Assembly (NCBI GenBank): GCA_904380375.1
Contig: CAJFID010000023.1
Location: 1 to 46,935 of the forward strand
DNA: 46,935 bases
Direction: 5' to 3'
Origin: Avimonas intestinalis
GTDB lineage: Bacteria; Bacillota; Clostridia; Oscillospirales; Acutalibacteraceae
Shown here one piece after another: positions 27,382-35,990 of this stretch. The first letter of the stretch is position 1, and every line of letters starts with the position of its first letter. Made by a program: the position numbers and the translations under genes. Under the pieces are notes generated by a model. That model was not told the DNA's origin. It saw only the letters and a list, made by a program, of their open reading frames with translations, and searched no databases.

Positions 27382-27804
27382 TTAATTTTCTGTTTGCTCC
27401 GTCATAATTCCCCACCGTATTCCAAATTTATCAACAAAAACAACACGGCAAGAACTATACGGAGTGGTTTCCATTTTGTATATCGTTTTACTTCCTTCTC
27501 TCATGATTTCGTATGCTTTTTGCACTTCTTCTTTTGTATCATACATAATAGTGAGGAAATTGGAATAGCATGTTTGAAATTCCATATCCACATGGTCACT
27601 CATGATGATTCTTTGATTGCCCAGTACGAGTTCCGAATGGTATATATATTCTTTTTGATTTTCTTTAAGCAGCGGAATATATTCAGGGTCATTCGCTTCA
27701 CCGTATGTAATCATACAACGAATCTTTCCGTTAAATGCCTTTTCATACATTTGAATAGCTTCCCGACAATTCCCTCCAAAATTTAGTGTAGGTACAATTT
27801 GCAT
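27382..27804 (-). CDS. VOC-fold (PhnB-like) protein, AT-rich
   Basis: A 140-residue glyoxalase/VOC superfamily protein of the PhnB-like branch. It begins with the family pattern LNFGGNCREAIQMYEKAFNG and ends with the paired strand VVFVDKFGIRWGIM. Members bind a metal or small ligand; the function of this branch is mostly unknown. It has AAGAAGGAGAA before the ATG. Base composition is far more AT-rich than every neighbour. Two direct copies of the terminator-promoter module flank it, so it is a good candidate for recent acquisition. Confidence 0.85.
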   Translation of the reverse strand: MQIVPTLNFGGNCREAIQMYEKAFNGKIRCMITYGEANDPEYIPLLKENQKEYIYHSELVLGNQRIIMSDHVDMEFQTCYSNFLTIMYDTKEEVQKAYEIMREGSKTIYKMETTPYSSCRVVFVDKFGIRWGIMTEQTEN

Positions 27805-28014
27805 TTTTTATTCTCCTTCTTTATTAAATTGGAATTTGTTGCTTTGTACTTATGATTCTATCACAATGCCGAGTGTGCGGAAATAGGGAGTTTTCCGGGT
27901 GAGTTTCCCACCTTTTTCACGGTTTACTCTATTGGGGGCATATCCGTTGCGTCCGTCAAAAGCCCCCCTTTTTGGATTTTTTGCAGCTGACGGCGTAGCT
28001 CTGCGGCCGCGATA

Positions 28015-28044
28015 AGGATAGCACGGTATGCGGTAGGGAGGCAA
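28015..28044 (-). promoter_or_regulatory. Promoter in repeat copy 2, possibly serving the VOC gene
   Basis: Both boxes and the extended TG of copy 1 are conserved. Transcription would run for about 205 bases before the VOC start at 27804. Confidence 0.5.
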
Positions 28045-28060
28045 TGGAGGGATGGTTTGA

Positions 28061-28105
28061 AAAAGCCCCGGCGAGTCCAACCCATGTTGGATCCCCGGGG
28101 CTTTT
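28061..28105 (-). terminator. Terminator of the paaK gene, in repeat copy 2
   Basis: Outer arms 28061-28071 and 28095-28105 (AAAAGCCCCGG) enclose a second TCCAAC/GTTGGA stem (28076-28081, 28086-28091). On the minus strand it ends in TTTTT, about 30 bases after the paaK stop. Confidence 0.8.
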
Positions 28106-28133
28106 CTGCATGCGGCCGGGCCGCAGCGCGTTT

Positions 28134-29432
28134 TTACAGATGCCGGTTGTCAATGACCCGCTTGGCCTTGCCCTCGGAGCGGGGCAGGGTGTTCGGCTCC
28201 AGCAGGCGGACGCGGGCGTGGATGTTGAGGGTGCTTTGCAGCGCAGCTTCAATCCGCTTTTCCGTGTTCTCGATGTCCTTGACCGTGTCGGAGAAGAGGG
28301 CGGGGTTCATCTCGACCTGCACCTCCATGGTGTCAAGGCTGTTCTTGCGGTCGACGATAATCAGGTAGTTGGGATCCATCCCCAGTTCCAGCAGAACATG
28401 CTCCACCTGGGAGGGGAAGACGTTGACGCCGCGGATGATAAGCATGTCGTCGCTGCGGCCGCGGGGCTTACTCATGCGGACCACCGTCCGCCCGCAGGCG
28501 CATACCTCGTGGTTAAGGGCGCAGATATCCCGTGTGCGGTACCGGATCAGGGGCAGCGCCTCCTTGCCGATGCAGGTGAACACCAGCTCGCCGTACTCGC
28601 CGTCCGGCAGGGGCTTCAGGGTGTCGGGGTCGATGACCTCGGGATAGAAATGGTCCTCGCAGACATGTAGCCCGTCAAAGCATTCACAGTCGTAGGCGAC
28701 GCCGGGGCCCGCGATCTCGGACAGGCCGTAGATATCGTGGGCTTTGATGTCCAGCAGCCGCTCGATCTCCCCGCGCATATTCTCGGTCCACGGCTCGGCC
28801 CCGAAAAGGCCGCCCCGCAGCTTGAGGGTCTTGGGGTCGATCCCCATATCCCGCACCGTCTCGCCGATGAACATCGCATAGGAGGGGGTGCAGCATAGGA
28901 AATCGGAGCCGAAATCCTGCAAAATCTGCACCTGGCGCTTGGTATTGCCGGAGGACACCGGGATGGCGGTGGCCCCCAGCTTCTCCGCGCCGTAGTGCAG
29001 GCCCAAGCCGCCGGTAAACAGGCCGTAGCCGTAGGAGACGTGGACGAAATCGTCCTTGGTGCAGCCGGCCGCGGACAGGGCCCGGGCCGCGCCCTCGGCC
29101 CACACGTCGACGTCGTGGGCGGTGTAGCCAACCACCGTCTGCTTGCCGGTGGTGCCGGAGGAAGCATGGATGCGCACCAGGTCGCGGGGCGGGACGGCAA
29201 ACAGGCCGTAGGGGTAATTGTCCCGCAGGTCGTTTTTTACTGTAAAGGGCAGCTTGCCGATATCGTCAATCGAGTGGATATCCCCCGGCTGCACGCCGGC
29301 GTCGTCCAGCAGCTTTTTATAGAATGGGACGTGGTCGTAGGCGTTCTTAACCATTTTGATTAGGCGTGCCGACTGTACGGCGTGCAGGTAATCCCGCGAC
29401 GCGCACTCAATTTCCGGCTGGTAGACTGGCAT
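28134..29432 (-). CDS. paaK: Phenylacetate-CoA ligase (first copy)
   Basis: A 432-residue AMP-forming acyl-CoA ligase that activates phenylacetate or related arylacetates. The nucleotide-binding loop is SSGTTGK at 91-97. Later motifs are IYGLSEIAGPG, YRTRDI, a cysteine pair (CACGRT), GRSDDMLIIRGVNVFPSQVE, and a C-terminal lysine region (RSEGKAKRVID). It is the last gene of the iorA-iorB-paaK unit, 90 bases after iorB, and ends at a repeat-encoded terminator. In clostridia such ligases accompany indolepyruvate oxidoreductase and handle the aryl-acetyl-CoA or free acid. AAAGGAGAG supports the start. About 55-60% similar by eye to the second copy at 32338, so the two are diverged paralogues. Confidence 0.93.
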   Translation of the reverse strand: MPVYQPEIECASRDYLHAVQSARLIKMVKNAYDHVPFYKKLLDDAGVQPGDIHSIDDIGKLPFTVKNDLRDNYPYGLFAVPPRDLVRIHASSGTTGKQTVVGYTAHDVDVWAEGAARALSAAGCTKDDFVHVSYGYGLFTGGLGLHYGAEKLGATAIPVSSGNTKRQVQILQDFGSDFLCCTPSYAMFIGETVRDMGIDPKTLKLRGGLFGAEPWTENMRGEIERLLDIKAHDIYGLSEIAGPGVAYDCECFDGLHVCEDHFYPEVIDPDTLKPLPDGEYGELVFTCIGKEALPLIRYRTRDICALNHEVCACGRTVVRMSKPRGRSDDMLIIRGVNVFPSQVEHVLLELGMDPNYLIIVDRKNSLDTMEVQVEMNPALFSDTVKDIENTEKRIEAALQSTLNIHARVRLLEPNTLPRSEGKAKRVIDNRHL

Positions 29433-29522
29433 GGGGATCTCTCCTTTGCTTCCGCCGGGCAGGAGCCGGGCGGTTGATTTTTTAGGCGGGATGCCTTCCC
29501 GGGCGCGGCCCTCCGGCCGCCG

Positions 29523-30122
29523 TTACGCGATGGCGTTGTAGCCCAGCTCGAACGCCTTTTCGTTGACCGCGATGGTTTTGGGCGGCACGGTGGTGCGGAT
29601 CACGTCGACCCACATCTCCTTGTCAAAGCCCAAGTAATGCGCAGCCAGGCCTAGCAGCACCACGTTGGTCGCCTTGGGGGAGCCGGCCTCCATCGCCAGG
29701 CCGAGCGCGTCGGCCTCAATGACCGTAACCCCCATCTCCCGGATGGCGGGGAGGATCCCCTGCGGGTATTCCGCGTTGCCCATGACCACCGGCATGGGAT
29801 CCATGGCCTGGGTGCTGGTGATCAGGATGCCGTCCGGCTTGAGGTAGGGCAGCCAGCGGGCGGCCTCGAGCTGCTCAAACGCGATGATGAGGTCGGCTTC
29901 CCCTTTTTCCACCAGGGGGGAGTAGACCTTGTCGCCGTAGCGGACGTAGGTGACGACCGAGCCGCCCCGCTGGGACATGCCGTGCACCTCGCTGACCTTG
30001 ACGTCGAAGCCCTTTTCCACAAAGGCTTTGCCCAGCAGCTTGCTGGCCAGCAGGGTGCCCTGCCCGCCGACGCCGACGATCATGATATTCTTAACATTCG
30101 ACTGGGGAATGGTGTTCGACAT
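29523..30122 (-). CDS. iorB: Indolepyruvate ferredoxin oxidoreductase, beta subunit
   Basis: A 199-residue gamma-type subunit of the 2-oxoacid:ferredoxin oxidoreductase family. The start IMIVGVGGQGTLLASKLLG and the HGMSQRGGSVVTYVR motif are diagnostic. With IorA it converts arylpyruvates (from Trp, Phe, Tyr transamination) to aryl-acetyl-CoA, CO2 and reduced ferredoxin. It lies 28 bases after iorA, in the expected order. GAAAGGAG precedes the ATG. No unusual feature. Confidence 0.95.
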   Translation of the reverse strand: MSNTIPQSNVKNIMIVGVGGQGTLLASKLLGKAFVEKGFDVKVSEVHGMSQRGGSVVTYVRYGDKVYSPLVEKGEADLIIAFEQLEAARWLPYLKPDGILITSTQAMDPMPVVMGNAEYPQGILPAIREMGVTVIEADALGLAMEAGSPKATNVVLLGLAAHYLGFDKEMWVDVIRTTVPPKTIAVNEKAFELGYNAIA

Positions 30123-30150
30123 ACGGATTTCTCCTTTCTTTCAATGCGGC

Positions 30151-31920
30151 TTACGCCTGGGCCTTGCCGGCGTCCGGAAAGGAGATCGCGCCGAACCGGC
30201 AGATTTTGGCGCAGATTTCGCAGCCCACGCACTGGTTGGGGTCGATGATCGCGTGCCCGCGGCCGTTGTTGTCCTGCCCGTGGACCGAGATCGCCGGGCA
30301 GCCGGCCTTCAGGCAGCTCTTGCAGCCGGTGCATTTTTCGGCGTCCACCGCCATGGGCGGGTTGTGCTTGACGTTTTTGAGCAGGGCGCAGGGACGGCGG
30401 GCGATAATCAGGGAGGGTTCCTCCACTGCCAGCTCGGTTTCCACCGCCGCGCGCACCCCGTCGAGGTCGAACGGGTCGACCACCGTTACCCGGCGGATGC
30501 CCAGCGCGTGGGCCAGGGCTTCAAGGTCCACCGCCACCGTCGGGTCACCCCGCAGGGTCAGGCCGTTGGCGGGGTTGTTCTGGTGGCCGGTCATGCCGGT
30601 GATCGAGTTGTCAAGCACGATCACGGTCGAGATGCCTTTGTTGTAGGCGATGTCCATCAGCCCGGTGACACCGGAATGGCAGAAGGTGGAATCGCCGATG
30701 ACGGCGACCGATTTCTTCGCCTGCTCCGGCCCGCGGGCGGTGTTGAAGCCGTGCAGCCCGCTGATCGACGCGCCCATGCACACGCACGCGTCAATGCTGG
30801 CCAGCGGGGCGGACGCGCCCAGCGTATAGCAGCCGATGTCGCCGCTGACGTAGAGGTTGAATTTTTTCAGCGCGTAAAACACGCCGCGGTGGGGGCATCC
30901 GGCGCAGAGGACCGGGGGCCGGCCGGGGATCGGCTTGTCCAGGGTGTGGAAGGGGCGTTCTTCGCCGAGCAGCGCCTCCCGCACCACGGCCTGAGAGAAC
31001 TCCCCGCAGGTGGGGAAGAGAAGCTTGCCGATGACCGGGATGCCGTGCTTGCGGCAGTGGGTCTCAATGATGTCGTCCAGCTCCTCAATGACGTAGACCT
31101 GCCCGACATGGCGGGCAAAGTCGATCAGGGACTGGATGGGCAGCGGGTTGACCATGCCGAGCTTGAAATAACTCGCCCGTTCGCCCAGCGCCTCCCGCGC
31201 GTAGGTGTAGGCGGTGCCCGCGCAGACGATGCCGATGCGGGTGTCGTTGTATTCCACTTGGTTGATGCCGGAAGTTTCCGCCCAGGCGCGCAGCGCTTCG
31301 GTGCGCTTTTCCACCACGGCATGGCGGCCCTTGGCCATCGCCGGCATCATGACGTTTTTCATGACATCCTTTTTATACGGCTTGAGCTCCCGGTTGTCCC
31401 TCTCGCCCGGCTCAACCAGGGAACGGCAGTGGGAAACGCGGGTGGAAAGCCGCAGCAGGAACGGGGTGTCGTACTGCTCGGACAGCTCGTAGGCCAGCTT
31501 GGTGTAGGCCAGACATTCCGCCGAATCGCAGGGCTCGAGCATCGGGACCTTGGCCGCGATCGCGTGATGGCGGGAGTCCTGCTCGTTCTGGGAGGAGTGC
31601 ATCCCCGGGTCGTCCGCCACGGCGATGACCATCCCGGCGTTTACGCCGATGTAAGAAGCGGTATAGAGTGGGTCGGCCGCGACGTTGAGGCCGACGTGCT
31701 TCATCGCGCAGAAGCTGCGCGCCCCGCCGGTCGCCGCGCCGAACGCGACCTCCATCGCCACCTTCTCGTTGGGGGCCCACTCGCAGTAGACCTCCGGGTA
31801 CTTGGCGACCGTTTCGGTGATTTCGGTGCTGGGGGTGCCGGGGTAGGAGGAGACGACGGTCGCTCCCGCCTCGTACACGCCGCGGGCAACGGCTTCGTTG
31901 CCCAGCATCAGGGTTTTCAT
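30151..31920 (-). CDS. iorA: Indolepyruvate ferredoxin oxidoreductase, alpha subunit
   Basis: A 589-residue large subunit. The N-terminal part carries the pyrimidine-binding domain (LGNEAVARGVYEAGATVVSSYPGTPSTE), the middle the thiamine diphosphate domain (GDIGCYTLGA, then VIGDSTFCHSG and NNPANG), and the C-terminus two 4Fe-4S clusters (CTGCKSCLKAGCP and CVGCEICAKICR). Iron-sulfur ligation is complete, so the protein should be functional. It starts with ATG after GGAAGG. It has a recognisable promoter about 150 bases upstream, so the downstream trio may be transcribed separately from paaK copy 2. Confidence 0.96.
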   Translation of the reverse strand: MKTLMLGNEAVARGVYEAGATVVSSYPGTPSTEITETVAKYPEVYCEWAPNEKVAMEVAFGAATGGARSFCAMKHVGLNVAADPLYTASYIGVNAGMVIAVADDPGMHSSQNEQDSRHHAIAAKVPMLEPCDSAECLAYTKLAYELSEQYDTPFLLRLSTRVSHCRSLVEPGERDNRELKPYKKDVMKNVMMPAMAKGRHAVVEKRTEALRAWAETSGINQVEYNDTRIGIVCAGTAYTYAREALGERASYFKLGMVNPLPIQSLIDFARHVGQVYVIEELDDIIETHCRKHGIPVIGKLLFPTCGEFSQAVVREALLGEERPFHTLDKPIPGRPPVLCAGCPHRGVFYALKKFNLYVSGDIGCYTLGASAPLASIDACVCMGASISGLHGFNTARGPEQAKKSVAVIGDSTFCHSGVTGLMDIAYNKGISTVIVLDNSITGMTGHQNNPANGLTLRGDPTVAVDLEALAHALGIRRVTVVDPFDLDGVRAAVETELAVEEPSLIIARRPCALLKNVKHNPPMAVDAEKCTGCKSCLKAGCPAISVHGQDNNGRGHAIIDPNQCVGCEICAKICRFGAISFPDAGKAQA

Positions 31921-32337
31921 TGGATATCATCCTTCCCGCGTCCGGACGCGCCGGAACTGTTTCTCTGTGATGGGATACGGTGCAAAGGATCCGCCCCGCC
32001 CGCTTTCCCGCCGGAGGGTACGGATAGAATACGGGCATCCCCGGGCCTGCCTGGGTATCTGCGGGTATCCTTACCTAGTATAATAGAAAATTCGACAAAA
32101 GCCAAGAGGCACGCCTGCGGCGGGCAAGACGCGCCTTTGCCGGGCCGGTTAAGCCGGCGTTTCCCGCCCGCGGCAGGGCGGGCGGCGATCTTCCTCCCTT
32201 CCGGCGTGTTGCCTGGCACGCGGGCGGCTCAGGAGAAACACCCCGCCAGCCTCCAGGCGCGGAGTGCCCTCCGCCAGGAGTGCCCTCCGCCAGGAGTGCT
32301 CTCCGCCAGGAGTGCTCTCCGCTAGGAGTGCTCTCCG
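31921..32337. other. Intergenic region between the second paaK and iorA
   Basis: About 417 bases. It contains the iorA promoter (32077-32105) and most of a 16-base tandem repeat array (32261-32340). The iorA leader (about 150 bases) holds a CGGCGCGTCCGGACGCG inverted repeat near 31940 but no known riboswitch or T-box motif. Confidence 0.6.
32077..32105 (-). promoter_or_regulatory. Promoter of iorA-iorB-paaK
   Basis: On the minus strand TTGGCT (32100-32105) and TATACT (32077-32082) with a 17-base spacer in a locally AT-rich stretch. Confidence 0.75.
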
Positions 32338-32340
32338 CTA
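32261..32340. repeat. Five tandem copies of a 16-base repeat
   Basis: Units start at 32261, 32277, 32293, 32309 and 32325 and follow GGAGTGCCCTCCGCCA or GGAGTGCTCTCCGCTA. Two inner positions vary in ordered blocks. The last copy contains the stop codon of the minus-strand paaK, and a partial sixth copy (GGAG) extends into its coding end. Confidence 0.9.
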
Positions 32341-33657
32341 GGAGCGGAGGTCGAGGACCCGCTGCGCCTTGCCGGTGTAGCGGTCGAGGCTCTTGGGCTC
32401 CACCAGGCTGACGGTGATCTCGATGCCCAGGATGCTCTTGATCCGGTCGTGGATCCGCTTCTGCAAATCCTCCAGCTCCCCGTACCGCTCGAGCAGGGAG
32501 GCGTCGACCAGCTCCACCCGTACCTCAAGGGTATCGGAGAAGCCCTGGCGGCGGACCACCAACTGGTAATGGGGGCCGATCTCGGTGATCCCGATTAGGG
32601 CGCTTTCCACCTGGGAGGGGAAGACGTTGACCCCGCGAATCTTGAGCATATCGTCGCTGCGCCCGATGATCTTGTGCATCCGGGCGGTGGTGCGGCCACA
32701 GACGCAGGGGGAATAGTCGATGTTGGTGATGTCCTTGGTGCGGTACCGCAGCATCGGGATGCCCCGCTTGGTCAGCGCGGTGACGACCAGCTCCCCGGTC
32801 GCGCCCTTGTCCAGCACCTCCAGGGTGTTGGAGTCAATGATCTCGCAGAGGAAGTGGTCCTCGTTGATATGCAGCCCGCAGCGGGCGAGGCATTCGCCCG
32901 ACATGCCGGGGCCGTTGAGCTCGGACATGCCGTAGTTGTCGGTGGCGAAGAAGCCGTTGCCCCACCGCTGCTCAATCTGCTCCCGCATCTCGGGGGTGCA
33001 GCCCTCGCTGCCCAGCAGGCCCAGGGTGAGCTTGTACTCCTCCATAGGATAGCGGTCGGCCATCTCCCGCGCGGATTCCGCGAGGTAGAGGGCGTAGGAC
33101 GGGGTGGCCACCAGCGCGGTGGTGCCGAAATCCCGCATGAATTTGAGCTGCTTCTCGGTGTTGCCCGCCGAGGTCGGCACCACCGTAGCGCCGATTTTTT
33201 CCAGCCCGTAGTGCAGGCCGAGCGCGCCGGTGAACATCCCGTAGCCGAAGCAGTTCTGCACAATGGTCTCCTCGTTGGCGCCGACGGCGTAGACCAGGCG
33301 GGCCACCTGCTCGGCCCAGTTGTCGAGGTCCTCCCGGGTATAGCCCACCACCGTGGGGTTGCCCGTGGTGCCGGAGGAGGCGTGGATCCGCACCAGCTTG
33401 CTCTGGGGGACGCTGAACATCCCGAACGGGTAGGTGTCCCGCAGGTCGGCCTTGGTGGTATAGGGTATGTATTGGATATCCGACAGGGTTTTGATCTTGT
33501 CCGCCGTCACCCCGGCCTTTTCCAGCCGGTCGTGGTAGAATTTCACGTTGCGGTCGCAGTAATCAACCAGCGCCTTGAGCCTTTCCAGCTGGAGCGCCTC
33601 GAGCTCACGGCGCTCCATACACTCCATTTCCGGGTTCCATATCGGGTAATTTGCCAT
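32338..33657 (-). CDS. paaK: Phenylacetate-CoA ligase (second copy)
   Basis: A 439-residue acyl-CoA ligase, paralogous to the one at 28134. Visible motifs: ASSGTTGNP at 93-101, NYGMSELNGPG, YRTKDI, CVCGRT, GRSDDMLKIRGVNVFPSQVE and RYTGKAQRVLD. It starts with ATG after GAGGATGA. Its stop codon lies inside the tandem repeat array, so expansion or contraction of that array could change the last residues. Having two different ligases around iorAB suggests different arylacetates (for example phenylacetate and indoleacetate), which is inference. Confidence 0.93.
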   Translation of the reverse strand: MANYPIWNPEMECMERRELEALQLERLKALVDYCDRNVKFYHDRLEKAGVTADKIKTLSDIQYIPYTTKADLRDTYPFGMFSVPQSKLVRIHASSGTTGNPTVVGYTREDLDNWAEQVARLVYAVGANEETIVQNCFGYGMFTGALGLHYGLEKIGATVVPTSAGNTEKQLKFMRDFGTTALVATPSYALYLAESAREMADRYPMEEYKLTLGLLGSEGCTPEMREQIEQRWGNGFFATDNYGMSELNGPGMSGECLARCGLHINEDHFLCEIIDSNTLEVLDKGATGELVVTALTKRGIPMLRYRTKDITNIDYSPCVCGRTTARMHKIIGRSDDMLKIRGVNVFPSQVESALIGITEIGPHYQLVVRRQGFSDTLEVRVELVDASLLERYGELEDLQKRIHDRIKSILGIEITVSLVEPKSLDRYTGKAQRVLDLRS

Positions 33658-33733
33658 TGTCCGTCATCCTCTTTTCTCCGCGGGCTGCCGAAAAGTAGGG
33701 GCCGGTCTCCGCGGTCGGCCGGTCCGGGAAACA

Positions 33734-33766
33734 GAAAGCGGCCAGCCTTACCGGCTTACCGCTTTC
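33734..33766 (-). terminator. Terminator overlapping the end of a VOC gene
   Basis: Outer arms GAAAGCGG (33734-33741) and CCGCTTTC (33759-33766), with an inner AGCC/GGCT pairing. The hairpin spans the stop codon at 33748 and is followed by TGTTT on the minus strand. Confidence 0.6.
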
Positions 33767-34122
33767 CGAAAGGTCAGAATATTGCCGTCGGGGTCACGGA
33801 ATTGGAAGGACTTCATCCCCCATGGACGGACCACAGGATGGTTAACGAAAAGAACAGACATTTTAGACAGCCTTTCGTATTCCGCGTCCACATCATCCAC
33901 GTCGAAGTTGAGGATCACGCTTCCCACGCCGTTATAGAGTGAAAAATCGAACGCCATATCTTGTTTGGCGGCGTCTTTGGAATACAAGGCAATTTGCACG
34001 TTCCCTGCGCAAAAAACAACATGGATGTCGTCCCTCGCGACCGGCGTCGAAAAAACGTCCGAGTAAAAGCCGGCCAGCCTTTGCACATCTTCGGTCAATA
34101 TGGTGATACCCGTGAATTCCAT
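33748..34122 (-). CDS. VOC family (glyoxalase-like) protein
   Basis: A 124-residue protein with the two beta-alpha-beta-beta-beta modules of the VOC fold: GITILTEDVQRLAGFYSDVF at the start and NFDVDDVDAEYERL plus FQFRDPDGNILTF at the end. Members include glyoxalases, dioxygenases and antibiotic-binding proteins; no specific function is assignable. The start at 34122 is preferred, with GGAAAGAAG nine bases upstream; the frame extends to 34335 without support. A promoter lies about 120 bases upstream. Composition is more AT-rich than the adjacent genes. Confidence 0.85.
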   Translation of the reverse strand: MEFTGITILTEDVQRLAGFYSDVFSTPVARDDIHVVFCAGNVQIALYSKDAAKQDMAFDFSLYNGVGSVILNFDVDDVDAEYERLSKMSVLFVNHPVVRPWGMKSFQFRDPDGNILTFRKAVSR

Positions 34123-34243
34123 ATTATACATCTTCTTTCCGTATTCTTTCAAGCAATAAAGAAGCGGATAGGTGTGGTTTGCAAGCGATAAACACGAGGG
34201 AGAAGGGCCAGCCTCCTGCGAAAACATGGCAGCATTCTCAATT

Positions 34244-34272
34244 ATTTTACTAGTTCCTCTATAAAAAGTAAA
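34244..34272 (-). promoter_or_regulatory. Promoter of the VOC gene
   Basis: On the minus strand TTTACT (34267-34272) and TAAAAT (34244-34249) are 17 bases apart. Its location inside the longer reading frame supports the shorter start chosen for the gene. Confidence 0.6.
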
Positions 34273-34405
34273 GAGTATCGGCCTGTTTTCGCTGCAATAT
34301 TTTTGGAAAAGGAGAGAATCCCCATACTTGCCCATATTCTCTTAAAGGCTGGCCTTGGCTTTTCCCGCGTATTCATTTGATGTTCGGGGAGACAACGGAG
34401 GATGC

Positions 34406-35965
34406 TTATGCGTTCACTGTGTCAGTGGAGCCAGCGGCTTCAGCCGGTTGCGCTTGGTAGAAGGAAGGGTTTCCTTCCCCGCTTTTCCAGCCCCGGGCCG
34501 CGGCCAGCTTGCTGAATACCACGCAGAGCAGGAGGGAGAGCACCATCGCCGCGCAGGCGAAGTGGGGGCCGAGGTCCTGGACTGCCCCCAAGCCCGGCAG
34601 GGATACGCCGGGCGCCAGCAGCTTGCAGACCACCGGGGGCAGGGCGATCAGGAAGCCGCCGAGCATCCCGGCCCACGCGCCCGCCCGGTTGATCCCCTTC
34701 CAGTACAGGGCGATCAGGTAGGGCGCCAGGAAGCTGCCGGAAAGGATCCCCCAGGAATAGGACATCATATCTAAGATCGGGGTGTCGGAATTGGCGATCA
34801 GGTAGGACAGCAGCACGAACACCCCGCAGATCCCCTTGGTCACCCAGCCGGCGCGGACCTTGCCCATCCCGGGGAACAGCTTGTCCTGGATGAAGTCCAT
34901 CGTCAGGGTTGAGGAGGCGGTGATGGTGATCGACGCCAGGGTGGACACCGACGCCGCGATGAGCAGCACCAGCACCACCCCTACCAGGATGGTGGGCAGG
35001 TCGGCCTGCGCCAGCATGTTGGGCACCAGGTAGTCCGGGCTGCCCTCGCCGCCGCCGGGCGGGGAGGGCAGGGAGGTGAAGAACAGGTGGGACAGGGAAC
35101 CGATGAAGTAGCCGCCCCCCGCGATCAGCAGCGCGAACAGGGTGGAGATCACCGTCCCCCGCCGCACCTCGCGGTCGTCCCGGATGCCGTAGTATTTGTG
35201 GATCATCTGGGGCAGGCCCCAGGTGCCGAAGGAGGTCATCAGCACCGTGGCCCACAGGCCGATGTGATCCTGCACGCCCAAATTCAGCTTTTCGGTTTCG
35301 GCGGCGATGGCCTGGATGCCCGCCTGAAGGCCGCCCACCTGCCTGCAGCGCACCACCGCCACGATCAGGGCGCTCACCCCGACCAGCATGATGATCCCCT
35401 GCACAAAATCCGCCTTGAGGGTGGCGGCGTATCCGCCCAGGATCACCACCACCGCGGCGGCTAAGGCGATCACCACCATGCACACCCGCTCGTCAATGCC
35501 GAGCAGCACGGCGCAGACGCTGGTCAGCCCCTTGTACACCGAGGCGGAATAGGGCAGCAGGAACAGGAAGATCACCGCCACCGCAAACCGTTTCATCCCC
35601 GTGCTTTGGAACCGCTTGGAAAAGAACTGCGGCATCGACTTGATTTTGTGCCGCCGGGTGGTCTCCCGGGTGCGGCGGGCCAGCACCAGCCACGCCAGCA
35701 GGGAGCCGAACACCGCGTTGCCGATGCCGGGCAGCACCCCCCACAGCCCGTATTTCCACCCGGTGGAGCCGGCATAGCCGATAAACATGACCGCGGAAAA
35801 ATACGCGGTCCCGTACGATAAGGCCGACACCCACGCGCCGGCGTTGCGGCCTCCGACGGTGAAATCGGTGATGCTTTTGGAGCTGCGGGCGCTGAGCAGG
35901 CCGACCGCTGCCATAAACACAATGTAGGCGCCAATGGTCAGCCAGATCACGGTTTCCTTCGGCAT
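34406..35965 (-). CDS. Sodium:solute symporter family protein
   Basis: A 519-residue integral membrane transporter of the SSS family (LeuT fold), with roughly 13 hydrophobic segments. Typical motifs are the N-terminal SKSITDFTVGGRNAGAW, GTAYFSAVMFIGYAG, and the FGTWGLPQMIHKYYG segment found in the proline and pantothenate type symporters. It imports a small organic solute with sodium; the substrate is not assignable. A glycine- and proline-rich loop (PSPPGGGEG) lies near 305. The cytoplasmic tail is short. A strong promoter and a 27-base palindrome precede it, and a divergent AraC-type regulator gene next door is the likely controller (inference). Confidence 0.92.
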   Translation of the reverse strand: MPKETVIWLTIGAYIVFMAAVGLLSARSSKSITDFTVGGRNAGAWVSALSYGTAYFSAVMFIGYAGSTGWKYGLWGVLPGIGNAVFGSLLAWLVLARRTRETTRRHKIKSMPQFFSKRFQSTGMKRFAVAVIFLFLLPYSASVYKGLTSVCAVLLGIDERVCMVVIALAAAVVVILGGYAATLKADFVQGIIMLVGVSALIVAVVRCRQVGGLQAGIQAIAAETEKLNLGVQDHIGLWATVLMTSFGTWGLPQMIHKYYGIRDDREVRRGTVISTLFALLIAGGGYFIGSLSHLFFTSLPSPPGGGEGSPDYLVPNMLAQADLPTILVGVVLVLLIAASVSTLASITITASSTLTMDFIQDKLFPGMGKVRAGWVTKGICGVFVLLSYLIANSDTPILDMMSYSWGILSGSFLAPYLIALYWKGINRAGAWAGMLGGFLIALPPVVCKLLAPGVSLPGLGAVQDLGPHFACAAMVLSLLLCVVFSKLAAARGWKSGEGNPSFYQAQPAEAAGSTDTVNA

Positions 35966-35990
35966 CGGGATCCCCCTCTCAAAGCTTCAT

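Larger units (their letters stand above)
27990..28106 (-). repeat. Terminator-promoter module, copy 2
   Basis: Direct copy of 27071-27190. On the minus strand it lies right after paaK, with a hairpin followed by an intact promoter (TTGCCT 28039-28044, TATCCT 28015-28020, 18-base spacer). The sequence past the promoter resembles the XRE leader (AAAAATCC, then GGGGGG) but has no working start codon. Confidence 0.85.

Noticed and set aside
29950..32325. Plus-strand open frame of 791 codons
   Set aside because: Antisense of iorA and iorB running into the tandem repeat; no recognisable domain.
32261..32340. CRISPR-like array
   Set aside because: Units are only 16 bases, directly adjacent with no spacers.
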